From Megasphaera cerevisiae DSM 20462 (GTDB lineage Bacteria; Bacillota; Negativicutes; Veillonellales; Megasphaeraceae), in contig NZ_LEKT01000032.1 in NCBI RefSeq assembly GCF_001045675.1, positions 1-33,751 of the forward strand: a stretch of 33,751 nucleotides of DNA, read 5' to 3'. A program made the translations under genes and the position numbers. Positions 7,878-16,881 of this stretch are shown piece by piece. Numbering within the stretch: the stretch's first letter is position 1; the number at the start of each line of letters is the position of its first letter. The notes beneath the pieces are model-generated. The model was not told the origin of the DNA and searched no databases. It was given only the letters and a program-made list of their open reading frames with translations.

Positions 7878-9485
7878 TTACTTTACCTCCAAAGGTTGAT
7901 ATTTATGAATGATTTCAAGCGCGGTTTCCATGCCGTCCAAAAAAGCGCTCATAATGCCGCCGGCATATCCGGCGCCTTCTCCAACAGGATATAAGCCACC
8001 GGTCTGAACTGCCGCACGATCCGCCCCGCGGGTAATGCGCACAGGAGCACTGGTACGGGTTTCCACGCCTGTCATGACAGCACAATCATCGTCAAAACCG
8101 TGGATCCGCCGTCCGAAATACGGCAAGGCCTGTTCCAGAGTGCTGGAAACAAAATCAGGCAGCACCCCATGCAGATCCGTCCATGTAACACCCGGCCGGT
8201 ATGAATGGCATGATGCCGGTTCAATATCCGCTCCTGATCTGTGCAGAAAGCTGCCTACCGTCTGAGCCGGTGCATGATAATTTCTGCCGCCAGCCTGATA
8301 CGCCAATTCCTCATAACGGCGCTGGAATTCAATCCCAGCCAGAGGACCGTCTCCTCCCATATCGTCAGCCGTCACATTGACTACAAGAGCGCTGTTGGCA
8401 ATACCGCTGTCGCGCTGGTAGAGACTCATCCCGTTGGTAACAACCCGGCCCTTTTCCGATGCCGCTCCGACAACAACACCGCCGGGGCACATGCAAAACG
8501 AATAACACGACCGTCCTCCCTGGCTATGATACACCAACGCATAATCCGCAGGCTCCAATCCCAAATCAGCAGCATCACAGCCGTATTGAGATCGATCGAT
8601 AACACGCTGATCATGCTCGATACGTACCCCTATTGCAAAAGGCTTTTTTTCCAATACAACGCCCTTACGATGAAGCATATAGTACGTATCCCTGGCACTG
8701 TGACCAATCCCCATAATCACAATATCCGCCGCATACTCCTGACGGTCATTTACTGTCACGGATGAAACATGTCCGTATTCATCCCGGTTAACAGCAGTCA
8801 CACAGCTCTGAAACCGTACCGTTCCTCCCAGCGCCTCAATCATTTGACGTATATTTTTAACGACACGCCGCAGTATATCCGTTCCAATATGAGGATTATA
8901 GGCATACCGGATTTCTTCTGGAGCACCTGCATCAACAAAAATCTGCAAAATCTGCCGCAGCAGCGGATGATTAACACGCGTCGTTAATTTTCCATCGGAA
9001 AAAGTCCCGGCACCACCCTCTCCAAATTGGACATTGGAGTTAGGGCGAAACACGCCGTCACGCCAAAAGTCCTCGACATGAATTGCCCTCGTATCCACAT
9101 CACAGCCTCGTTCAAATACAATCGGCCGATAACCATGACGGGCCAGCAGCAAAGCAGCCGCCAACCCTGACGGACCTGTACCGATTACTATCGGACGGGC
9201 TGCCAGCGGCTGCGTACCAGGAAATATGACAGGAGCCGGTTCGTCGGTTATCCGCCGCACGTCTTTGTTATCCCGGCAGCCTTTCCAGACAGACTCCTCC
9301 CGGGAAAGAGACACATCTACAGTAAACACAAAGTAAATCCGTGGTTTTCGCCGGGCATCCACAGAGCGGCGGACAATGCATACCTGTTCTATATCGGAAC
9401 GGCTGCACCGCAGTTTTTTTGCCACCAATACCTCCAATGGCTTTTCCAGCGGAACGATGGTACGGATATTTAAAACTCTAAGCAC
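7878..9485 (-). CDS. NAD(P)/FAD-dependent dehydrogenase, COG2509-like
   Basis: This 535-residue flavoprotein has no certain substrate. A roughly 95-residue N-terminal region rich in basic residues (VRRSVDARRKPRIYFVF) precedes a Rossmann FAD site, PIVIGTGPSGLAAALLLARH, near residues 100-120. Further conserved stretches are FGEGGAGTFSDGKLTTR and, near the C terminus, YPVGEGAGYAGGIMSAFLDG, a second flavin-contact motif. These match the uncharacterised FAD-dependent dehydrogenases grouped as COG2509. It lies between cdaR and glmM and abuts glmM, so it is co-transcribed with c-di-AMP and cell-wall genes. A role in that pathway is suggested by position only. Confidence 0.85.
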   Translation of the reverse strand: MLRVLNIRTIVPLEKPLEVLVAKKLRCSRSDIEQVCIVRRSVDARRKPRIYFVFTVDVSLSREESVWKGCRDNKDVRRITDEPAPVIFPGTQPLAARPIVIGTGPSGLAAALLLARHGYRPIVFERGCDVDTRAIHVEDFWRDGVFRPNSNVQFGEGGAGTFSDGKLTTRVNHPLLRQILQIFVDAGAPEEIRYAYNPHIGTDILRRVVKNIRQMIEALGGTVRFQSCVTAVNRDEYGHVSSVTVNDRQEYAADIVIMGIGHSARDTYYMLHRKGVVLEKKPFAIGVRIEHDQRVIDRSQYGCDAADLGLEPADYALVYHSQGGRSCYSFCMCPGGVVVGAASEKGRVVTNGMSLYQRDSGIANSALVVNVTADDMGGDGPLAGIEFQRRYEELAYQAGGRNYHAPAQTVGSFLHRSGADIEPASCHSYRPGVTWTDLHGVLPDFVSSTLEQALPYFGRRIHGFDDDCAVMTGVETRTSAPVRITRGADRAAVQTGGLYPVGEGAGYAGGIMSAFLDGMETALEIIHKYQPLEVK

Positions 9486-9498
9486 GCAACTCTCTCCT

Positions 9499-10419
9499 TT
9501 ATTCTGCCTTTTCTACTTTCATGACCACATTAATCGTGTCTGGATCAATAATCACGCCCTTGATGGAAGGGGCAGTAACTTTCCACTCTTTATCCTGATC
9601 CAGCCCTTCCAGACTGATCGGCATCAAATCAATACGGGACAGCCCATTTACTGCGCCGGCCTCTCCCTTAATCTCAACCGTTTCCGGATCCGCCTTGATG
9701 GATTTCAATGTCACGGACGAGGCTAAATGGCCATATGTTGCTACGCCGACCGGCACGACCTTGGTCACCGCATTATGCCCAATCATTACCTTGACACTGC
9801 TCTGCCATGGGGTCATTTCCAATCCGTCTATCCGTGAACCGTCTGCCGCTTCCAAATGGATAGGCGCCATAACGGAGAAGTCCTCCGACTTCCCGGCAAC
9901 AGGAATTTCCACAATGGCCTTGCTTACCTGCTTAATCAAACGGCGCGCCCCACTGACGACAACCTTTTCCGGAACCATTTTCAAGCTGCTTACAAAGGCA
10001 GTATCATCCATTTTACCTGCCAGGCGGGATGTCAGGATAAATTCACGGACCGTATATACATCCACGGTAATTTTAGCCGATGTCATACTTTGCTTTTTCA
10101 ATTCTGTACCATGGGGAATTTCCAACCGAACAGGCACTTCCATCTCCCCCTCCTGCGCATTGGATAAATCAATATAGGCCCGAATATCAGAAGGGCCTAC
10201 ATTAATGATCGTATTTCGCGGTCCGGACAATCGAACATATACCGTTTTAGGAACGTTGGAGGTAATATATTGCGCATCCAGATTCTCCACCGTAACAGGC
10301 ACGGTATAGCTGCCCTCACTAATCGGATTTTGCTCATTAATGATGAGAAACCACAAAACAATAGCCAGCAGCAGGCAAATAATTTTCAACTGCCATTTTT
10401 TACCAAGCTTATTCATCAT
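9499..10419 (-). CDS. cdaR: CdaA regulatory protein CdaR (YbbR-domain)
   Basis: This 306-residue protein has one N-terminal membrane helix (about residues 11-28, LKIICLLLAIVLWFLI) followed by an extracytoplasmic region of repeated YbbR domains, each with the pattern of PxTVxVRxSGP-type strands. In Gram-positive bacteria CdaR partners and modulates the membrane cyclase CdaA. The start at 10419 is chosen because its ATG overlaps the cdaA TGA (ATGA) and GGAGG lies 8 bp upstream; an in-frame ATG five codons earlier overlaps the ribosome site itself. The overlap implies translational coupling to cdaA. Confidence 0.92.
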   Translation of the reverse strand: MMNKLGKKWQLKIICLLLAIVLWFLIINEQNPISEGSYTVPVTVENLDAQYITSNVPKTVYVRLSGPRNTIINVGPSDIRAYIDLSNAQEGEMEVPVRLEIPHGTELKKQSMTSAKITVDVYTVREFILTSRLAGKMDDTAFVSSLKMVPEKVVVSGARRLIKQVSKAIVEIPVAGKSEDFSVMAPIHLEAADGSRIDGLEMTPWQSSVKVMIGHNAVTKVVPVGVATYGHLASSVTLKSIKADPETVEIKGEAGAVNGLSRIDLMPISLEGLDQDKEWKVTAPSIKGVIIDPDTINVVMKVEKAE

Positions 10420-11234
10420 TTTGACGGCCTCCATTTAAAAATATTGGCAATCCCCTGAGGCGCTTTATTCAAAAAGGTCATCAGAACATTTCGCAGTGCG
10501 TTGCCATCTAAATGACGATAAATATGACCTCCATAAGTATACGAAATAGAACCGGTTTCTTCACTGACAACAACAACAACGGCATCTGCCAGTTCACTGA
10601 TGCCAATGGCTGCACGATGCCGCGTTCCCAATTCCGTTGAAAGAGAACGATCTGAAGTGAGAGGCAGCAAACAGCCAGCTGCCATAATACGATTTTCCCG
10701 TATAATAACGGCCCCGTCATGCAGCGGTGTATTGGGGATAAAAACATTTCCCAGTAGCTCCCGCGACACCACCCCGTCTATGGCAATACCCGTATCAATA
10801 TAATCATTCAATCCAATTTCCCGTTCAAATACAATAAGAGCTCCCGTATGTGTTTTTGACAGAGACTCACTAATCGCCACTATTTCGTTAATAAGTCGTT
10901 CCAGCTCTTCCATGCCAATAACCTGCCCAGAACGAAAAAAACGGCCACGGCCGATCTGTTCCAGTGCCCGCCGAAGTTCCGGCTGAAACACGACAGGCAG
11001 CGCTACCAGAATAACCGTCATTCCCTGCTGGAGCATCCAGTTAATAACATGCAGATCCAGTACCTTACTGACGATTGTAACAGCCCCAAGAATAAGCAGC
11101 CCCTTAACCAAGGCCACGGCACGAGTATTTCGAATAAGAATAAACAGTTTATATAAAACAAACGCTACCAAAAGAATATCCAATATGTCAAGCAACCGAA
11201 AACTGCTGATAAAACCTTGAATAGGTAAATACAT
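10416..11234 (-). CDS. cdaA: Diadenylate cyclase CdaA
   Basis: This 272-residue membrane enzyme condenses two ATP to c-di-AMP, a second messenger for potassium and osmotic balance and cell-wall state. Three hydrophobic segments occupy about residues 11-85. The DisA_N (DAC) domain follows, with catalytic DGA in TPLHDGAVII and RHR in LGTRHRAAIG. Length and architecture match CdaA rather than DisA. It is the first gene of the cdaA-cdaR-flavoprotein-glmM set on the minus strand. No convincing -35 box was found; a TAAAAT near 11290 is a possible -10. Confidence 0.96.
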   Translation of the reverse strand: MYLPIQGFISSFRLLDILDILLVAFVLYKLFILIRNTRAVALVKGLLILGAVTIVSKVLDLHVINWMLQQGMTVILVALPVVFQPELRRALEQIGRGRFFRSGQVIGMEELERLINEIVAISESLSKTHTGALIVFEREIGLNDYIDTGIAIDGVVSRELLGNVFIPNTPLHDGAVIIRENRIMAAGCLLPLTSDRSLSTELGTRHRAAIGISELADAVVVVVSEETGSISYTYGGHIYRHLDGNALRNVLMTFLNKAPQGIANIFKWRPSK

Positions 11235-11329
11235 AATCGTCTCTCCATCAATGCACTAAAATAAAAACACTACAGGTATTACTTATTTTACAATATTTTT
11301 TTCATAAAAGAAAGGGACAGGATAACAGA

Positions 11330-11370
11330 ACAATGCCACAGCAAGTATATTAAGCCTGCTGTGGCATTGT
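11330..11370 (-). terminator. Terminator of the Rrf2 gene
   Basis: A perfect 14-bp stem, ACAATGCCACAGCA/TGCTGTGGCATTGT, begins 10 bp after the Rrf2-gene stop. The T-tract on the minus strand is weak (TCTGTT). Confidence 0.6.
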
Positions 11371-11380
11371 CTATTTCGAT

Positions 11381-11836
11381 CTACGCATTATGTACTTTTG
11401 TTTTTTCATGAGCTTTGCTGAATATTTCTTCCTGTTTGGCGAGATCAGCAAAGTTGATCGACTGGAGACGATCTGCCAGTTCACGCTGGATATCTGCAAA
11501 AGCGGCATAAATGGAGCACATATTACTGCAGCCTCGTGTACATGAACCAATATCATGAAGACACCGCTGCAACTCTGTCTGCCCTTCTACCGCCTCAATC
11601 ACATCAAATAACGTAATATTCTGCGGCATCCGCTGCAGAGCAAATCCGCCTTTCACGCCACGATAGGACTTCATAATGCCTGCCGCTGTGAGACTGCGCA
11701 TAATTTTAAGCAAAAAACGCTCCGGTATATTTTGTTTTTCTGCTAAAGCAGCTCCCGTAATTTTAGTTCCTTCCGGAAGAGCTGCTAAATATAAGACCAT
11801 TCGGAACGCATAGTCTGTAGCCTGATTCAATCGCAT
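11381..11836 (-). CDS. Rrf2-family transcriptional regulator, likely Fe-S binding
   Basis: This 151-residue protein has the Rrf2 winged-helix N terminus (MRLNQATDYAFRMVLYLA) and the family's RGVKGGFALQR wing. A cysteine cluster at C92, C99, C103 and C107 lies where IscR, NsrR and RirA bind an Fe-S cluster, which suggests sensing of iron-sulfur status, nitric oxide or redox. It is monocistronic: AAGGAGG upstream of the ATG, a TATAAT (minus strand) about 35 bp upstream and a hairpin just after the stop. The regulated genes cannot be read from the sequence. The many Fe-S sites of the hydrogenase fusion make it a conceivable target, but that is speculation. Confidence 0.92.
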   Translation of the reverse strand: MRLNQATDYAFRMVLYLAALPEGTKITGAALAEKQNIPERFLLKIMRSLTAAGIMKSYRGVKGGFALQRMPQNITLFDVIEAVEGQTELQRCLHDIGSCTRGCSNMCSIYAAFADIQRELADRLQSINFADLAKQEEIFSKAHEKTKVHNA

Positions 11837-11950
11837 AGGTTACATTCCTCCTTATCCATGCTTTTATTATACAATAAGAGACAAAAAAAGTATAGTTTTA
11901 TCAGTCATTCTCAGCCATCTTATTTATACACCATAGACCTGCCACATAAA

Positions 11951-11984
11951 AAGCCGCAGCCATACACACGGTTAGCTGCAGCCT
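11951..11984 (-). terminator. Terminator downstream of pit
   Basis: On the minus strand, GCAGC pairs with GCTGC, extended by bulged outer pairs, and five Ts follow. The stem is imperfect. It lies 18 bp after the transporter stop. Confidence 0.5.
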
Positions 11985-12001
11985 GTTTTTCAATACTATA
12001 T

Positions 12002-13000
12002 TTATATATTGGTAAGGAGATCAATAATCTTATAAATCACCGCAGACATAAGAGCACTGATGGGAATCGTCACGACCCATGCGATAAGCATACTCCGCGC
12101 CACGCCCCAATGGACGGCACGAACTCGTTCCGCCGACCCTACGCCCATAATAGACCCGGATACGACATGCGTCGTACTGACTGGCAGGTGAAGAAAAGTA
12201 GCTGAAAAAATAACAATAGACGAATTCAAATCAGCCGCAAAGCCGTTGATAGACTCCATTTTAAAGATTTTCGAACCCATCGTTGAAATAATGCGCCAGC
12301 CACCTGCCGATGTACCTAAAGCCATAGATGTAGCGCAAGCGATTTTTACCCATACGGGAATTTCCATTGTATCGATATAACCACCGCTGAGCAACGCCAG
12401 GGCAATGATCCCCATTGCCTTCTGCGCATCATTGGAGCCATGTGAAAAAGCCATCAGACTCGCCGATACAAGCTGCATCTTCCGAAACTGTCGATTGAGA
12501 GCTATAGGCGAAAAGTTGCGAAATATCCATAGAAGCCCGATCATAACAAAATAGCCTGTCGCCAGAGCAATGACAGGTGATAAAATCAAAGACAAAACAA
12601 TTTTCCCAATGCCGCCGGCATCCAGCGCGGCCGGTCCCACGCTGATAGATACGGCACCAATAACCCCGCCTACCAAGGAATGGGACGAGCTGCTGGGAAT
12701 ACGATAATACCAAGTTAAAACATTCCAAATAATCGAACCGATCAAAGCGGCTACAATGACCTCCAGACTGATACCGACTGGATTCAAAACTAAATCGCCG
12801 CCAATAGTTTTAGCCACACCGGTGCTGACCATTGCACCGGCAAAATTCAAAACGGCTGCCATCATGATGGCATGACGCGGTGAAATAGCCCGCGTCGAAA
12901 CACTTGTTGCAATAGCATTCGCCGTATCATGAAAACCATTAATATAATCAAATAAAATAGCCAATAATACAACAGCCCATATTAACCAATGCTCAGGCAT
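12002..13000 (-). CDS. pit: Inorganic phosphate transporter, PiT family
   Basis: This 332-residue, highly hydrophobic protein belongs to the PHO4/PiT family of phosphate permeases driven by proton or metal-phosphate symport. The two inverted family signatures are visible: INGFHDTANAIATSVSTRA near residue 20 and FSHGSNDAQKAMGIIALA near residue 185. About ten membrane segments can be drawn. Its start overlaps the end of the DUF47 gene by 8 bp, the usual partner arrangement. Length is that of the short bacterial Pit proteins without the large central loop. Confidence 0.94.
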   Translation of the reverse strand: MPEHWLIWAVVLLAILFDYINGFHDTANAIATSVSTRAISPRHAIMMAAVLNFAGAMVSTGVAKTIGGDLVLNPVGISLEVIVAALIGSIIWNVLTWYYRIPSSSSHSLVGGVIGAVSISVGPAALDAGGIGKIVLSLILSPVIALATGYFVMIGLLWIFRNFSPIALNRQFRKMQLVSASLMAFSHGSNDAQKAMGIIALALLSGGYIDTMEIPVWVKIACATSMALGTSAGGWRIISTMGSKIFKMESINGFAADLNSSIVIFSATFLHLPVSTTHVVSGSIMGVGSAERVRAVHWGVARSMLIAWVVTIPISALMSAVIYKIIDLLTNI

Positions 13001-13622
13001 ACTTCAATACGACCTTTCTGAAAGTAATGACCAAATGCTCACAATCGTCTGTCACATCTTCCACGGACTGAAGAATTTCTTTCCACTTAATAATTTCAAT
13101 GGGATCCTTACATTTTGTAAAAAGCCGTGCCATTTCTTCGTGATATAAATCATCACATTCCTGTTCCAATTTCAAGACCTTCTTGCTGCGTGCTTCTACC
13201 TTTAGATAATTTTTTTTCAGATCTTTCATATAGCCGATAGATTTGCGGATCTCCTTCATTGCCGTCGCTGTAATAACCGTCATCTGTTTAGCCCCCGCAG
13301 TGGCTTCCCCAATACGGTACATGCACATTTTATCCATAATGTCACTAATGCTGTCTATTGCGGCATCCAATTGGTCGATAAGCTGCTGGATATCCTCCCG
13401 ATCCATCGGTGTAATGAAAGTCTTCTGCAGACGCTTCATTGTTTCCATGACAAGCTCATCGGCCCGTTCAGCCAATGAATCAATTTTTTCCAGTGCTTCT
13501 TCCTTCAGAATTTCCTCGTTCATCGCCTGCCGCAAAAGCTCTGCGGCTTGATAACTCAGCGCAGCATGCTGGTCCAGCAGAGAAAAAAACTTCTCCTCTT
13601 TGGGCTTTAAGTGAAATGCCAT
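12993..13622 (-). CDS. DUF47/PhoU-like Pit accessory protein
   Basis: This 209-residue, mostly helical charged protein belongs to the DUF47 family (PhoU_div, TIGR00153-like), which is nearly always encoded next to Pit transporters and is thought to regulate them. No membrane segment is seen. AAGGAG lies before the ATG. It is the first gene of a two-gene operon with pit. A promoter with an extended -10 (TGG-TATAAT, 13713-13718) lies upstream. Confidence 0.9.
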   Translation of the reverse strand: MAFHLKPKEEKFFSLLDQHAALSYQAAELLRQAMNEEILKEEALEKIDSLAERADELVMETMKRLQKTFITPMDREDIQQLIDQLDAAIDSISDIMDKMCMYRIGEATAGAKQMTVITATAMKEIRKSIGYMKDLKKNYLKVEARSKKVLKLEQECDDLYHEEMARLFTKCKDPIEIIKWKEILQSVEDVTDDCEHLVITFRKVVLKYA

Positions 13623-13691
13623 AATAATCAGATCTCCTTAATCGAAAAGGTAAACGGCTGTTACATAAATATTACGCAATGTTTAATATTT

Positions 13692-13718
13692 CTTTACATT
13701 GCTTTACTTTGAATTATA
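13692..13718 (-). promoter_or_regulatory. Promoter and tandem 10-bp repeats upstream of DUF47-pit
   Basis: An extended -10, TATGGTATAAT, has its TATAAT at 13713-13718 on the minus strand, with no good -35. Directly downstream are two tandem decamers, CAAAGTAAAG (13702-13711) and CAATGTAAAG (13692-13701), that differ at two positions. Spacing near one helical turn resembles response-regulator sites such as Pho boxes. Confidence 0.45.
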
Positions 13719-13843
13719 CCATATGAATTTTTATTATTCTATAATGCAGGCATAAATACAATTATATTTTTTACAGTCCGGCTCTCGGACATTGAACGGA
13801 TACCATTCTTCTATTTCAATGCTGTGATCTGATTGTCAAAAAA

Positions 13844-13873
13844 GCCAGACGTTCTGCACGCAGAGCGTCCGGC
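13844..13873 (-). terminator. Terminator of LytTR regulator gene
   Basis: A 14-bp stem, GCCGGACGCTCTGC/GCAGAACGTCTGGC, closed by two G-U pairs and a 2-nt tip, is followed on the minus strand by six Ts. Confidence 0.8.
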
Positions 13874-13898
13874 CCTCCCACGGCCAGCACGTCTTCAA

Positions 13899-14690
13899 TT
13901 ACAGTTCAATATAATCACGAATTTTACTGACGTACGATCTGCCGATTGGGACCTGCTGCGGTGGATTACCTTTCAATATAAGAAGGTACTGATGATTAAA
14001 CCATGGTTCGATTTCCTGTACCTCATCTATATTCACAATATAATTGCGATGACAGCGAAAGAATTTAATCTCCGGCAGACGCTGCTCAAAATGAACCAGA
14101 TTCAGCCGCGACTGATGTATGCCGCCATCTGTAGTCACGACAAAAACCTTGCGTTTCTCCGCATAAACCAGCCGTATCTTGGCGCTGTCAATAATTTTTA
14201 TTTTATCTCCCTCATTGACGGAAAACTTTTTGGAGTACGGCTTATCCCGCGCTATTCCCTTCGCACCATTTTTCACCGATGACTCCGTCGGTTCCCCCCC
14301 AGACGCAGCAACAGGCTGGGGATGAAGCTTCAGGAACTTATCCCAAACACGCCTCACGTCCTGCTCCTGTATGGGCTTAACCAGATAATCAAGCGCATTG
14401 AGCTGCACAGCCTGAATTACCAATTCCCGCGAACCCGTGACCAGAACGATCACCGGCAATTTCTCCATATCCGCATACAAACGCCGGGCAATAGAAATAC
14501 CGTCAAACCGGGGCATTTCTATTGTCAAAAAAATAATATCAGGCTTGAACTGCATGACTTGCGTAAGAGCCTGCTCTCCTTCATAACAAATAGAAATCTC
14601 CGAAACAGACGAAGAAATGCGCAAAAGGATTTTTTTCAATTGTGCCGCCATCAGTGGCTCATGGTCAATTATAAAAGCTTTCATAGGCAT
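13899..14690 (-). CDS. LytTR-family response regulator with atypical receiver
   Basis: This 263-residue protein has an N-terminal receiver domain (about 1-120), a Ser/Gly/Lys-rich linker, and a C-terminal LytTR DNA-binding domain (about 160-260, with FFRCHRNYIVNIDEV). The receiver keeps the conserved Thr/Ser (VLVTGS) and Lys (DYLVKPI), but the phospho-acceptor position reads Thr56 in IIFLTIEMPRFDG where Asp is expected, and the acidic pocket is IIDHE. It therefore probably does not take phosphate in the usual way. No histidine kinase is nearby. It is flanked by its own promoter and terminator. A second ATG two codons on, with GGAG 6 bp upstream, is an equally good start. Confidence 0.9.
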   Translation of the reverse strand: MPMKAFIIDHEPLMAAQLKKILLRISSSVSEISICYEGEQALTQVMQFKPDIIFLTIEMPRFDGISIARRLYADMEKLPVIVLVTGSRELVIQAVQLNALDYLVKPIQEQDVRRVWDKFLKLHPQPVAASGGEPTESSVKNGAKGIARDKPYSKKFSVNEGDKIKIIDSAKIRLVYAEKRKVFVVTTDGGIHQSRLNLVHFEQRLPEIKFFRCHRNYIVNIDEVQEIEPWFNHQYLLILKGNPPQQVPIGRSYVSKIRDYIEL

Positions 14691-14741
14691 CTCCGTCAGC
14701 TCCTTGATACACGTCGATACTAAAATTACGTATAATACAAT

Positions 14742-14763
14742 ACTATTACTCCACTATTACTCC
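14742..14763. repeat. Exact tandem 11-bp repeat in the LytTR gene leader
   Basis: ACTATTACTCC occurs twice without a gap, between the likely -10 (TATAAT, minus strand, 14784-14789, extended TGC) and the start codon at 14690. LytTR proteins bind paired direct repeats, so this may be an autoregulatory site. Confidence 0.55.
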
Positions 14764-14783
14764 AATTCGATCATTCTTTTTAT

Positions 14784-14789
14784 ATTATA
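14784..14789 (-). promoter_or_regulatory. Promoter -10 of LytTR regulator gene
   Basis: TATAAT with an upstream TGC (extended -10) lies on the minus strand about 95 bp before the start. No good -35 is seen, as expected of extended -10 promoters. Confidence 0.45.
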
Positions 14790-14838
14790 GCATATGAATC
14801 ATGACGAATACACATTTTGTAACTGAAATATTGATAAA

Positions 14839-14879
14839 AAACGGCCTATACCAGATGCAGTACCTGGTATAGGCCGTTT
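14839..14879 (-). terminator. Terminator at the end of the glycolytic operon
   Basis: A perfect 16-bp stem, AAACGGCCTATACCAG/CTGGTATAGGCCGTTT, with a 9-nt loop is followed by more Ts on the minus strand. It lies about 30 bp after the tpiA stop and marks the end of the cggR-gap-pgk-tpiA transcript. Confidence 0.9.
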
Positions 14880-14908
14880 CGATCTATGATTCCTTATAAG
14901 GATACACC

Positions 14909-15670
14909 TTATTTTATGACTGCGTTCTCAATAATCGCCATAAAATCGTCTACCTTCAAGCTGGCACCGCCGACGAGGCCGCCATCAATATCCGGTGAAC
15001 CCGTAAGCTCAGCAACATTTTTCCCCTTGACACTGCCGCCGTACAATACAGAAACAGAATCCGCAGCCACACTGCCATATAATGCCAAAATCTTCTTACG
15101 AATAATCGCGCAGACCTCCTGTGCCTGAGCAGACGTAGCCGTCTTACCCGTGCCAATAGCCCAAATCGGTTCATAGGCAATGACAACTTTTGTCATTGCA
15201 GCAGCAGTTAATCCCTTCAGTGCCTTTTCAATCTGGCCTTCAATCCAAGACTGCATAATTCCCCGTTCACGCTGTTCCAATGTTTCGCCGCAGCAAATGA
15301 TCGGTATCAGACCATGCTTCAATGCCGCGTCCGCCTTTTTATTGACCGTTTCATCCGTTTCATTGAAATATGTCCGCCGTTCGGAATGGCCGATAATAAC
15401 ATGTGTTACACCAATATCAACAAGCATAGCCGGTGAAACTTCTCCTGTATACGCACCGCTTTCTTCCCAATGCATATTCTGTGCCGCCACATGAACCGGA
15501 GTACCCTTTGTAAATTCAACAGCCATGGGCAAATACGGAAATACGGGCGCAATAACGACTTCTGATTTGACATTCTGCGGTATGCGGCTGACAAGACCCG
15601 TTATGGTTGCCTTCGCATCACTGCCAAGATGATTCATTTTCCAGTTACCGGCAATAATTGTTTTCCTCAT
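14909..15670 (-). CDS. tpiA: Triose-phosphate isomerase
   Basis: This 253-residue TIM barrel interconverts dihydroxyacetone phosphate and glyceraldehyde-3-phosphate. The catalytic Lys in GNWKMN, the His in IIGHSERR, the Glu in AYEPIWAIGTG and the phosphate loop YGGSVKG are all present. A consensus AGGAGG precedes the ATG. It is the last gene of the operon, 29 bp after pgk, and is followed by a strong terminator. Confidence 0.98.
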   Translation of the reverse strand: MRKTIIAGNWKMNHLGSDAKATITGLVSRIPQNVKSEVVIAPVFPYLPMAVEFTKGTPVHVAAQNMHWEESGAYTGEVSPAMLVDIGVTHVIIGHSERRTYFNETDETVNKKADAALKHGLIPIICCGETLEQRERGIMQSWIEGQIEKALKGLTAAAMTKVVIAYEPIWAIGTGKTATSAQAQEVCAIIRKKILALYGSVAADSVSVLYGGSVKGKNVAELTGSPDIDGGLVGGASLKVDDFMAIIENAVIK

Positions 15671-15699
15671 GAAAAATACCTCCTGAACATGTATATAAA

Positions 15700-16881
15700 T
15701 TATTTATCACTCAACGCAACCACTCCGGGAAGCTGCTTTCCTTCTAAATATTCCAAAGACGCGCCGCCGCCAGTGGAAATATGGCTGATCTTATCGGCCA
15801 GTCCCGTTTTATTGACAGCAGACACAGAATCACCCCCGCCTACAATAGATACCGCCTTTGAATCAGCAACAGCTTTCGCAACAGCCTCCGTCCCTTGCGC
15901 ATAATTTTCCATTTCAAACACGCCCATCGGACCATTCCAAACGATAAGCTTCATGGCCGCCAGTTCTTTGGAAAAAAGCGCGCGGCTCTTGGTTCCAATA
16001 TCGAGAATCATCCAATCTGCCGGAACAGCATCCACTGCCACTTCCCGATATTCCGCATCATTGGCAAAGGCTGCGGCAGCAACAACATCAACAGGCAGCA
16101 GCAGCTTCGTATGCTGCTGTACAGCTTGTTCAATAAGGTGCCCGGCCAGATCGATTTTATCCGTTTCCACAAGTGATTTTCCAATACCGTAACCCTGCGC
16201 TGCCAGAAACGTATTAGCCATACCGCCGCCGATAATCATGACATCGACCTTAGGCAGCAGATTGGAAATAACTTCGATTTTATCAGATACCTTAGCACCG
16301 CCAATAATCGCCGCAAAGGGATGTGCCGGATTATCCACGGCCCCACCGATAAACCGGATTTCCTTTTCCAGAAGAAAACCCGCTGCCATAGGCAAATAGG
16401 TTGTAATGCCAGCTACCGACGCATGCGCCCGATGGCAGCAGCCAAATGCATCGTTGATACCGATTTCAGCCAAGTCTGCAAGCTGACGTGAAAATTCAGA
16501 ATCATTTTTTTCTTCTTCTTTATGATAACGGAGATTTTCCAGCAAGAGAATCTCTCCCGGCTTCAACGCATCTGCCATAGCCTTGGTTTCTGCCCCAATG
16601 CAGTCCGGTGCCATTTTCACCGGAATACCCAACAGCTTAGACAACCGTTCTGAAACCGGCTTTAACGAAAATTCAGGGACGGATTTTCCCTTGGGACGGC
16701 CTAAATGGCTGGCTAGAATAACGGCTGCATGATGATCCAGCAAATACTGTATCGTCGGCAAGGTCTTGCGGATACGCGTATCATCTGTAATCCGGCAATC
16801 CGAATCAAGCGGTACATTGAAATCCGCCCGTACAAATACGCGCTTATTATCTACTGCTACATCTGTAATCGTTTTTTTCAT
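15700..16881 (-). CDS. pgk: Phosphoglycerate kinase
   Basis: This 393-residue enzyme transfers phosphate from 1,3-bisphosphoglycerate to ADP. The signature [10 protein letters not shown] near residue 20, SHLGRPKG near 60, and the nucleotide-site GGGDSVSA near the C terminus are visible. The start at 16881 (MKKTITD) is preferred because GAGGAGG lies 7 bp upstream; the frame is open for 15 more codons but without family similarity. It lies between gap and tpiA, the standard Firmicute order. Confidence 0.98.
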   Translation of the reverse strand: MKKTITDVAVDNKRVFVRADFNVPLDSDCRITDDTRIRKTLPTIQYLLDHHAAVILASHLGRPKGKSVPEFSLKPVSERLSKLLGIPVKMAPDCIGAETKAMADALKPGEILLLENLRYHKEEEKNDSEFSRQLADLAEIGINDAFGCCHRAHASVAGITTYLPMAAGFLLEKEIRFIGGAVDNPAHPFAAIIGGAKVSDKIEVISNLLPKVDVMIIGGGMANTFLAAQGYGIGKSLVETDKIDLAGHLIEQAVQQHTKLLLPVDVVAAAAFANDAEYREVAVDAVPADWMILDIGTKSRALFSKELAAMKLIVWNGPMGVFEMENYAQGTEAVAKAVADSKAVSIVGGGDSVSAVNKTGLADKISHISTGGGASLEYLEGKQLPGVVALSDK

